From Timema cristinae (lineage: Eukaryota; Arthropoda; Insecta; Phasmatodea; Timematidae), in contig JBCFYV010011164.1 of NCBI GenBank assembly GCA_039000515.1, forward strand, positions 46,293,993 through 46,357,992: a stretch of 64,000 nt of DNA, given 5' to 3'. This document shows, in pieces, positions 47,638-56,353 of the stretch; the stretch's first letter is position 1, and every line of letters starts with the position of its first letter. The position numbers were made by a program, and so were the translations under genes. The notes beneath the pieces were generated by a model. It did no database searches. It saw only the letters and a program-made list of their open reading frames with translations, and was not told the origin of the DNA.

Positions 47638-48271
47638 TGTAATGTAACTGATTTGCCCCTGAAAAGTATGTGAAAGCATTGACAATAATATCGTCCTAAT
47701 TTTATAAACGTCTTATTTCATTTAAATTATATAGTATATTAAATGGCGCTTAAAGCACTTCTTCTTCTAAGAAGGCAAAAGCCACTGATCAGTGACGTCA
47801 CGCACGTGACACCAGCCAAGTCAGTTTGACAATATATATTTTTCAAATAATAACTTCCTCTTCTCGATGGTTCGAAGAGAGATTTTAAAATGTAACTTGA
47901 GTCATTTTCCGGCTCTCGAAGCTTCGAGTAGCACAGAGATGTTTTTGTCTTGTATTTTGTTTTTCTAAACTAAACCTTCTCGAAGCTTCCATGACCGAGG
48001 AATATATACAAAGGATGGTGCAACATAAAGAGTGTGTTCAGTTGGGAGTTGGGAGTGGTCAGTTGGCAGTTGGTGTCCAATACTGACAGAACTCACTTGG
48101 CGTCTAGTAACATCTGTCCGCGCTAGCCCGCGTATATATTTCGACATGATCTATTTTCGCATTAATTAAACTAATTCAGCAATATAAAAAAAACATGTCA
48201 AAATGAAAAGTGTATTAATTATAATTCGTCAATAGGCACCCATCGCGGTAACGTAAATCCAGAACGTTACA
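47638..48271 (+). repeat. 3' LTR
   Basis: Base-for-base identical to the 5' LTR apart from A8 instead of A10. Followed directly by AAAG, the target duplication, and then the resumed transposase-like frame. Confidence 0.95.
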
Positions 48272-48275
48272 AAAG

Positions 48276-48374
48276 GTACATTCAATTTACCGTAACAATG
48301 AATTACCTACCCTAAAGAAAATTAAAGCTTTGATTGATATTGATCTTCCTAATTTTCTGATTAAGAACAACTAG
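48276..48374 (+). pseudogene. Transposase-derived HTH reading frame, 3' part
   Basis: Directly after the target duplication the frame of 40562-40738 continues in phase (V-H-S-I-Y-R-N-N-E-L-P-T-L-K-K-I) to a TAG at 48372. E-x-P-T-x-x-K is the expected continuation of the A-I-R-R-x-V/I motif in this family, which supports one ancestral frame cut by the LTR element. Confidence 0.5.
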
Positions 48375-49039
48375 GAATGTAATTTATAGCATTTAGTATA
48401 AAATGCATGTTGTAATATATTTGTTTGTATATTAATTATGAAGGAAAAAGCTTTATACATAAAATAGTTTAAACATAATTACTTGAGGAATAGAGACACG
48501 TTAATAAACTTCAATCTTTGTAGAAATAGTTAATGTGTCTAGAAAAGATTGTAAACCGATAGGAAATGTTTTTGCCTGTAAATTGAACCCCCCCAACCTC
48601 CCCATGCCACATTGTTTACAATGAGAGATTTCCAAGTAAACCCCCCCCCCCCTCACTTCCCAAAAACCGAAAGCTAGAAGGTTTGGCAACCGGTAACAGA
48701 GAGAGAGAGCGAAGATCAACCTTTTCTCCATAAGACGTGCAGTTCCCTCAGCTATGAAATTATGTGTAGTAACGGCCAAATCCGGCAGCTAGAAAAGTTA
48801 ATAGCTCTACTTCCCCCTAGTCATGCCTATAATCAGATGCTGTGAAGTTGTCACTTTTTATAGATAGTATCAATACATATAATAAAATAATTATTCTATT
48901 AATATAATAGAATATTAGCAATATTATAGCAACAAATTAGTATATTTTTAGGTCCTTTCGATGAAAATTGGACTGTATAGAAATACAAACCACTGGACAA
49001 CTCACTGGATAAACTTATTTAGCCTGTTTGACATAAATA

Positions 49040-49292
49040 TGAACCCGCTCCGGTGGTTGCTTGGTCTAAGGTATCTCTCTAGCAATAAACTGGATTGCCG
49101 ATGATGAGATCTGGATTCAGATCCCAGTTGAGTCTACTGAAGGTGATTTTCCTAAATTGTTTTCTACTCACCCTCCACGCAAATTCGGGTACATTTAATC
49201 TAATTTCAACCTTCCTCATCCCTAACACATTAGCGTATTCAATCTATATTTATGACGTATAATTTGAATGGGTAGTAAGACGTGGGGTTAAA
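49040..49292 (+). mobile_element. SINE family B, sense, decayed
   Basis: Head GGTGGTTGCTTGGTCTAAGG, box B CAGATCCCAGTTGAG, body CCCTCCACGCAAATTCGGGTACATTTAATC, and tail AATTTGAATGGGTAGTAAGACG. It is complete in order. Confidence 0.7.
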
Positions 49293-49317
49293 AACACAAT
49301 ACAAACACATAAAGATA

Positions 49318-49494
49318 TAGATGAATAAGGTTATATTTATAGGAAGTGTACGCGCATTTACGTAGGGGAAAGTGGAAAATTATTTTGTAACAACCACCTG
49401 AACGAGATTCGAACCTCAATCTCTCCATCATCGACACTCTAGTCTACTGCAAGATGAGAGTAATGCCTTAGACCATGTAGCCACCGAAGCGGAT
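49318..49494 (-). mobile_element. SINE family B, antisense, tail missing
   Basis: Body AGGAAGTGTACGCGCATTTACG, box B complement GAGATTCGAACCTCAATCTC, and head complement CTTAGACCATGTAGCCACCG. It lies tail to tail with the copy at 49040. Confidence 0.65.
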
Positions 49495-49566
49495 AAAGAT
49501 GTAGTTCAAACGAATCAAAATTATAGAGAAAAGTATATATAAGTGTGTTGTTTCATTAAATATAAA

Positions 49567-49848
49567 TGTTAATGTGGGCTGCAAGATAAATTGGAGCAGC
49601 TTAGTTCATTCTACTGCTGCACATCGACCAGAATGCACTGCGTGAGAATAGAGCACATCCAGCTGCGCTGAGTGAAGAGTATTGTTTTGGTGTGCAATAA
49701 TGCAAGCCTGGGACACGGCTGTTATAACAGTCGGTCAACTTCAAAGGGAAGTCTAGGACCTAAACTCACACTACCAGAGTGACTCGAGTACGCCACACAT
49801 CAATGTCAGAAGGGTTGCCTCACTATAAGGGGCAACATTAACATTACA
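49567..49848 (+). repeat. Possible LTR with tRNA-Pro-type primer-binding site
   Basis: The block begins TGTTAATG and ends CATTAACA (49836-49843) or ATTACA (49848), giving an 8-bp terminal inverted repeat. It is GC-richer than its flanks. TGGGGGTTCGTTCGG at 49852 resembles the primer-binding site complementary to tRNA-Pro used by many retroelements. No second LTR or gag was found, so it is at most a remnant. Confidence 0.35.
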
Positions 49849-50024
49849 GAATGGGGGTTCGTTCGGCCACGTGCTAGAGAAGTTGAAGAGCCTCCATTGG
49901 AACATATTTAGAAACAAAATTGTAGTTGAAAGTTTTTAAATAGAAGTATATTGGTCTCGTTGTGAGATCGAGCACATTTTTATGCGCAGCCTCAGAAAAT
50001 CCATGTGATCTATTATTTTTAGCA

Positions 50025-50236
50025 GAGAGTCTTACTATCCGTTTGGGTTCTACGCATATGTCACTAGTTACGCTGTTAGGATGAGGAAGAATACTCGAAT
50101 TTTCGTAGAGAGAGTGGGAGAGTAGAAAACCAAGCCTCAGTACCCCCCGACCAGTATTCGAAACGCGATCTCCCCGTCATCAGCAGTCTAGTCTATAGCA
50201 AGAATGGTGCCTTAGACCATTCGATCACCGAAGTGG
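50025..50236 (-). mobile_element. SINE family B, antisense
   Basis: Tail complement AGAGTCTTACTATCCGTTTGGG, box B complement CCAGTATTCGAAACGCGATC, and head side CAGCAGTCTAGTCTATAGC and CCATTCGATCACCG. Body partly deleted. Confidence 0.65.
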
Positions 50237-50469
50237 ATTTATGTGCATTTACCATCAAATTTATGAAGAGCTTAATAAAAGGGGTAAGAACAACCAAAAA
50301 AACGCTAAACTTAAAGAAAATACGGAAAATATAAGAAAACATTTGGTGTCGCTAATATCATATGACTTTATTTATTTCAATCACATTTAATATATAGTTT
50401 TTTTTAAAAATACAACTCAAATTAATTATTGTTAAAACTCATAGGATATATGACCCACATTGCTGGACA

Positions 50470-50855
50470 GGCCACATAAGGTGTCAACTTTGTCATGTCA
50501 AGTTTGCAAAGAGGTCGGGGTTCGAATCCCGGATGGATTTACCGAAGTATGAAGGAGTTTTTTTCCTTAAATAGTTTCCCGTTCTTCCCTCCTTAGAATA
50601 TGGGTACATTTTCTTGAATTATACCTTACTCTTCCTTACCCTATTAGTGTCAACATGCGGGTTTAAGACGCGGTCTCGGTCGGGTGAACTGTTTTTTTTT
50701 TTTCCTAAATGGTTTTCCACTCTCCCTCCACGCAAATGCGGGTTCACTTCCTCTAATTCAACCTTCCCAATTCCTAAATCCATTAACGTAATTAGTACTT
50801 AAAGCGTATAACCCGAACGGTTAGTAAGACGCGTGCTAAATATTATTAATTATTA

Positions 50856-50887
<32 letters not shown>

Positions 50888-50915
50888 TATATTATTATAT
50901 TATATATTATTAAGA
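50470..50915 (+). mobile_element. Two joined SINE family B pieces
   Basis: The first has box B GGTCGGGGTTCGAATCCCGG and a body to about 50665. It runs into a second copy that begins at GCGGTCTCGGTCGGGTGAAC (inside the head), continues through CACGCAAATGCGGGTTCACTTCC, ends in AACCCGAACGGTTAGTAAGACGCG, and has a long ATT-rich tail. The second piece is close to the reference copy at 22358. Confidence 0.75.
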
Positions 50916-51561
50916 CGTGGTACACACACCAAATAGATATACATTAAACTCATTTGTCCGAAGCACGATCTCAGTAACTAAATTGAATTATATATATATA
51001 TCATTAAATATATGTAATTCGCATAAATTGGTGAAGGTATGAATGCCATTATGACAGGGTTCCTAATGTCATAAAAAAAGTGGTTAATGTATTTTTGAAA
51101 AATGTAATGGGCTGTAGATTTGCACACAACTCTCAAAACGTCTGATCTACTACAAACTCTGTGAATGGGTCAAACAATAAAGTTGACTTCGGCAATTTTT
51201 TTTCTAGTTACGATCATTAGCAATCTCCACTATAATAATCACCAGTTCTTCTGTCAAGCCGAAAAAATCTCGAAACCCTAAATACCTAAGAAGTTGAAAT
51301 TTTGTCAGAAAGATAACCGTTAATTCAAAAGGGTGTAGGAATACGTACTGGTCATGGTGGGAGAGGGGGAGAGTGGGGGACCGGAATGTTTTTTTGGAAC
51401 AGAAGCATTTACTAAAAAACAAAAAAGTATATAGAAAAAAATGTTGTTTACAATGAAATCTTCAATTGAGGAACAGTTTCACACTTCCCTTGGAGATAAT
51501 ATTGTACTATAGAGTCTTTAATTAAAATGCACGTCACAGATTTTGAGGTTCACTAAAAAAA

Positions 51562-51825
51562 ATGACTCCAATTCGCAATCATTGCTCAACAAATGCCAAT
51601 GGGACACATTACACGACCAGAAACGAAGTCGTTGATTTTTTAGACGGGTATTATGCTAATATATTAATAACAGCTAGGAGTAAGGACAGAAGGTCACCAA
51701 GGAGTAAGGACAGAAGGTCACCAAGGAGTAAGGACAGAAGGTCACCAAGGAGTAAGGACAGAAGGTCACCAAGGAGTAAGGACAGAAGGTCACCAAGAGT
51801 AAGGACAGAAGTCAAAAAGGAGTAA
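51562..51825 (+). other. Reading frame with an RS-type 8-residue repeat
   Basis: A 24-bp unit AGGAGTAAGGACAGAAGGTC-ACCA is repeated five times from 51676. In frame it encodes repeats of R-S-K-D-R-R-S-P. The preceding 38 codons show no known domain. Arg-Ser repeats occur in splicing factors, but here the frame is short and lacks an RNA-binding domain, so a non-coding minisatellite is equally likely. Confidence 0.45.
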
Positions 51826-51959
51826 GGACGGAAGAGTGGGGCCAAGACTGCGATCAGTGCAAAGAGAAACAGAATGAAAAAGGAGAAAAACGGAGATAAG
51901 AGTAAATGTTGATACGCTCTAGGGGTGAACATCATTATATCAAGCGCAGACCCACCTTT

Positions 51960-52015
51960 TTAGCGAAGTCATCTACAGGTCTAGGAGACCTTGGTTCGAT
52001 TCCACCAGGAACATA
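51960..52015 (+). mobile_element. tRNA-like box B fragment
   Basis: TAGCGAAGTCATCTACAGGT and CCTTGGTTCGATTCCACCAG give box A-like and box B-like sequences, too close together for a full tRNA. Probably a SINE head remnant. Confidence 0.3.
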
Positions 52016-52699
52016 TAATAATTTAGTATTCGTTTTGTTTCTTGAATGTCACAATTCTCAACGCTAGAGTTATATGAGCTGTTTGTCGTCATGGGTAAAT
52101 TTGGCTGTCGTGGACTGAAACAACATTTGTATTCAGAAAATGTACACTCTATTTTCCCTGAAAGGTAGTAATGGCAGTAGCTTATAAGCTACACCATATT
52201 GGAATAATGCAAGGTAAGCTTGCCACCTTAAAGGGTACGTTGAAAACGCCAGAAAAAAAATTATGAATGCAAGTATTTAAAATAATGTATACACTAAACA
52301 AATTAAAAAATCGCATATTTCTGCTATGAGAATGATTGATCTTTGTAATTCCGACGATCTTTAAGAGATTATAGTTAGAGTCCCAGTTAGATCGAGACTG
52401 TATGTAGTGTAAAGAAAGTGGGATGTGAGTAATTAATAGTTCACTATAGTAATGGCCACCGGTGTTGTAATATATTAACACTTAATAGACACCAAAAAAG
52501 CCAACATTGATTAATATCTCTTACAGCTACCAAAATTGATATCATTGCCACATATTGGCGTATAAATACATAAAAGTAGATCTAGTAAATTTTAGAAATG
52601 TCAAGGGTCTATAGATGTTGGTGCGACCAAAGGTTTGACACCCAACCCGATGATACCACAGTTTAAAACGTGAGTCTCACAAACATAGGTGTATCGCAT

Positions 52700-52906
52700 C
52701 CCAATACTTTTTGGGTTAGTACGCATATTAATTACTCTAATGTGTTACGAATTAGAAAGGTATAATTAAGTAAGAATGCAACAACATTTGCGTGAAGGGA
52801 TATCATTTAGGACACTTTGTACGTACATCCGACCTAGATTCAAACCTAAACCTTCCTATCACTGACTAACCAGACTTAGCAAGTTTAACATTTAGGCCGT
52901 GTGTCC
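52700..52906 (-). mobile_element. SINE family B, antisense, decayed
   Basis: Tail complement with TTTTTGGGTTAGTACGCATATTAATTAC, body AACATTTGCGTGAAGGG, box B complement TAGATTCAAACCTAAACC, and head TTAGGCCGTGTGTCCACCG. It abuts the sense copy that follows. Confidence 0.6.
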
Positions 52907-53096
52907 ACCGGCACGGGTTTTCTCTTAATATACTTGATGTCTGGTGACAGGAGGTCGTGGTTTGAATCATGGTCAGGTAAACTGAGGGTGGTTTATCACA
53001 TATGCTTTATCACTGTGATTTTTCCACTCCCTCCACAGACTAACGTGGATGCACTTCCTCTAAACTACCTCTTTCTTCCCCTACCTCATTAACGGG
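52905..53096 (+). mobile_element. SINE family B, sense, decayed
   Basis: Box B GGTCGTGGTTTGAATCATGG, body AACTGAGGGTGGTTT and CCACAGACTAACGTGGATGC-ACTTCCTC. The two copies form a head-to-head pair. Confidence 0.55.
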
Positions 53097-53139
53097 ACAT
53101 TTCAGTGCCAACGAGCCATTTTTAATATCGAACTTATAA

Positions 53140-54040
53140 TAAAATACGGAAAAGTGACCATGTTTGAAGTAGTGTCAGCTGCGAGGGAACGATTATAAAA
53201 ATAAAAGAAAAGAGTCAAATTTAAATAAAATACTGAGAATCGGGTTTAGTAAAAACATATTTAATGTCAGTAATATTGTATTACATCCAAAGTTTGGATT
53301 AAAGAAAATAATATAAGAGTTTAATTTTGAAAAAATTTAAAAACTTTAATAGTAGTTTTCGTAAACTATAACTCTGAACATTGCCCCATATTCATCCCAA
53401 ATACAAATCTGAACAGGAAATATAAAATCAAACTGATAGGATATAATAAAACTAATTAAACTCGGTGAGATGTGCCCTATTTGGGGATTTAGGAAACAAC
53501 TTTATTTTTAAAATTCGATGGACAATCTACTTTGAAGAACCTAAAGGGTTGGAGAAGGACAAATTATTTTTTTTGATTATGTTATGTTGATAAATGTCTG
53601 TATATAGTGGTTAAGTTGATGAATAATAAATACTAATAGAAAAAAAAAATTGAATTAGCTCTCTCCTGTGATGGAGGTGAGAGTTGTGTGAGAGATATGA
53701 ACACGTGCTTAAAGGGGGCGTAAACACGTGACCCTACTCCCTATACCCGACGGCCACAACGCAAATTACTTGTTGTTCTAGATTTAAAAACAATTTTTTT
53801 TAGCAGCTTTTTTTTTTGTAGGACACAAGGGAGTTACTGGAGGCGTATTTTTTTAAAAAAATGTTACGTTTAACACCCAGTTTTTTGTTTTTATTTGAAG
53901 TACCAAAAGTTCACTTTATAAACTGACTGATATTCGTACACGACTTTATAAGCTAACTTAAATCTAGTACAGACATAACACCCAACCCCCCCCCCCAACG
54001 ATTAATTCAGCGCTGTGTAAGGAGAAACACATATATTTTT
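53140..54040. other. No gene recognised
   Basis: AT-rich DNA with homopolymer runs. No frame or transposon end could be supported. Confidence 0.4.
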
Positions 54041-54044
54041 CATG

Positions 54045-54125
54045 ATTAATTTTTCGGCCAGAGTAGAAATCGAACCCTGGTACTCTTAGCTCACCAGGCA
54101 GATACGCTACCGACTAACCCTTGAC
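54045..54125 (-). mobile_element. tRNA-like SINE head (family D)
   Basis: The minus strand reads GGGTTAGTCGGTAGCGTATC (box A) and ACCAGGGTTCGATTTC (box B) at normal spacing. Related to 7105-7192. Confidence 0.5.
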
Positions 54126-54906
54126 GCGTTTCAGCAAATGAGCTTCAAGTTTATATTTAATTTTAAAATAATTTTATAAACCAACAACGCACATTAGTAT
54201 ACTATTATATTGTTTATAAAGTGTCGTTGAAATATATCATGCGAATCTCGAATCAGAATTTTATATTTTCTTTCGAATCTCGAATCTTTAAAAGTTTACA
54301 ATTTTTGCCTGAAGTAAAAATATTTAGAATGGAAATTAAAAAAATTTGTTTAAAACCTGGTGCCACTGGCAAATTTAAAAGAAAATATATATTACGTCAT
54401 AAACGACTGAGAACACTTGTCTGTCTGGTAATTTAAATATATTAAAACAATTTTTTTTTTTTTTTTTTTTGTGATTTTGTTATTCCTCCAAATACACAAA
54501 TATATACAATTCCTTTCACTAACTGCTTAAAATAATGTTATATCAAGTCAAGGTCTTCATAAATTGTATTCGAGATGTATTTTTGAGATATTTTAGGAAT
54601 CTCTCGAATACCTTTGGATCCGGGGAATTCGAGGATTCAAACGTCCGACCATTTCTATTGAAAACTCTTTGAAAACAACATCAATATCAGAAATTAGCCT
54701 ATTAAAAACAAGAAGAACATTTTTGTCCACAGATCAGCTATGCCAGTGTTATTTAAAGAATATACCAGAGATTTATTTACATGGGGAATAAATCTAAGAC
54801 GAATAGAACTGTTAACTCTAAACATTAATTTTGGTCATTTCTCTTGACTCCTTAAAGAAATATAAATATGTTAAAAGTAAGTGGTTGATTCCCGATTTAT
54901 TTTTTT

Positions 54907-55162
54907 AGCACCGCGTCTTACTACTCGTTCGGGTGATACGCTTATGTACTAATTACGCTAATGGGTTTAGGAATAAGAAAGGTTATATGTATATATAGGA
55001 AGTGTACCCACATTTGTGTAGTTGCAGAGTGAAAAACCATTTTGGAAAAACCACTCTCAGTACACCCGACCGAGATTAGAAGCTCGATCTCCTGTCATCA
55101 GCAGTCTAGTCCACTGATAAAATAGCGTCTCAGACCATGCGGCCACAAAAGCGGGTCTGGTT
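54907..55162 (-). mobile_element. SINE family B, antisense, nearly complete
   Basis: Tail complement AGCACCGCGTCTTACTACTC, body AGGAAGTGTACCCACATTTG, GGAAAAACCACTCTCAGTACACCCGACC, and head complement CAGACCATGCGGCCAC. The box B is damaged. Confidence 0.75.
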
Positions 55163-55311
55163 AATTTCGATTGGTCCAATTAACGCGTATTATATAAATG
55201 TACGAATTATATCAGTACACGTCTTAAAAACTAACTTACCTAACTCCTAGATATTGTTTAACAGGATGAAGCTGTGGGCTTATGTAACTAGCGAGTATCT
55301 TGGATATTCCA

Positions 55312-55415
55312 GTCTTACCACTCGCACGAACTATCCGCATATTTACATTTATGAGGTAAGGGCGAGAGCGGTAGAATTAGAGGAAATGTGCCAGTATTTG
55401 CGTGGAAGAAACTTC
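55312..55415 (-). mobile_element. SINE family B fragment, antisense
   Basis: GTCTTACCACTCGCACGAACTATCCGC and GAATTAGAGGAAATGTGCCAGTATTTGCGTGG preserve the tail and mid-body order in shortened form. Confidence 0.5.
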
Positions 55416-55525
55416 CGGTCAGTGGATAATCGGACAATACGAGGCTGACTGTGTGAAGCATAGCAGTGCAGAGGAGGTAAGACGTCTTACCGTCGCCACT
55501 GGACGTCACGTGGTCCGCCTCTTAC

Positions 55526-55708
55526 CTCGGCGGTGGAGCATCACGCTCTGTGATCACAAACACGCCCGCCGGCTCCTCGCGACTTGAAGGTCCTGCCGAC
55601 ACGCGAGTCGCGGGATCACTGCCGCTACCGACCTCGGCCTGCTGGTGCGCATGCGCGGCGTCGTTCGTGTCAGCTTTGTCATCAGGAACGCGGGGAGGTC
55701 GGGGGGAC
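55526..55708 (-). CDS. Candidate internal exon of a host gene
   Basis: On the minus strand the exon follows a strong 3' splice site: GCTAAC branch-like motif, then TCGGTTTTTTTTTCAG ending at 55709. It closes with the 5' splice site GAG|GTAAGA at 55526/55525. The 183-bp exon is about two-thirds GC in an AT-rich window. One frame is open throughout (1 + 60 codons + 2 bases); the other two contain stops. The product is Pro/Arg/Asp/Ala-rich, probably disordered, ending V-F-V-I-T-E-R-D-A-P-P-P. The symmetric phase means it could be skipped without a frame change. No family was recognised, and no neighbouring exon was found, so the gene is unknown. Confidence 0.5.
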
Positions 55709-56353
55709 CTGAAAAAAAAACCGAGTTAGCACAATGTAAGGTGACGCGATATAAAAAAATATTAAAAAAACAAACAAAAGGCGTGCGAGGCAAAAGTTGA
55801 AAGTTCACCTTTTTATTAATTAAGTTATTTCACCATCAGTGGCATAGCTACATACGGGTTACTTGGAGTCAAACCCTATCCTTTACCCCCATAGGCAAAA
55901 AAATATATATAAAATCCAATAAAGTAAATACACCAAAAAATGAAAAAAATACTTCACTCATATTCTCTTAACACATTAACCTTAAACCTTTTTAAAAAAA
56001 ACTAAGTTTAATTATTTTCGGAAGTGTACCACTACGGTAACAATGATGAATTTGAAATTCCCGCTGCGCTTCGCCCATGATCATTCTTCATACAGCCACA
56101 CGGAGCTCTGGCTACAAGTAAAAATTGTTTGCTATTTGTTCCCGCCTGTGCCAGGCCACCAGTCGCTAGTAGAAATTCGCTAGTAGAAATTCGCAATGAA
56201 TACAACACAACGCAGCAACTATGCAGTGATGTGATTGTGGAGGTGAATTGTGATTGAGATTCCGTGTGACGTGCGTACAGACATACAGTGTTATTAACTG
56301 ACTAGTGACAGTGTTGTTTAGTTGAATTACGATAAGAATAGTATTGATTGCAA

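Larger units (their letters stand above)
40739..48271 (+). mobile_element. Young Ty3/gypsy-like LTR retrotransposon lacking most of pol
   Basis: LTRs of 636 bp (40739-41374) and 634 bp (47638-48271) begin TGTAATGTAAC, end GTTACA, and differ only by an A10 versus A8 run. The target duplication AAAG lies at 40735-40738 and 48272-48275. Inside are a leader with short repeats, gag (41795-43691, one frameshift), an integrase C-terminal fragment (43930-44268) and 3.4 kb without genes. Protease, reverse transcriptase, RNase H and integrase core are absent, so mobilisation would need proteins from a relative. A G-run (47629-47634) just before the 3' LTR is the probable polypurine tract. Confidence 0.9.
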
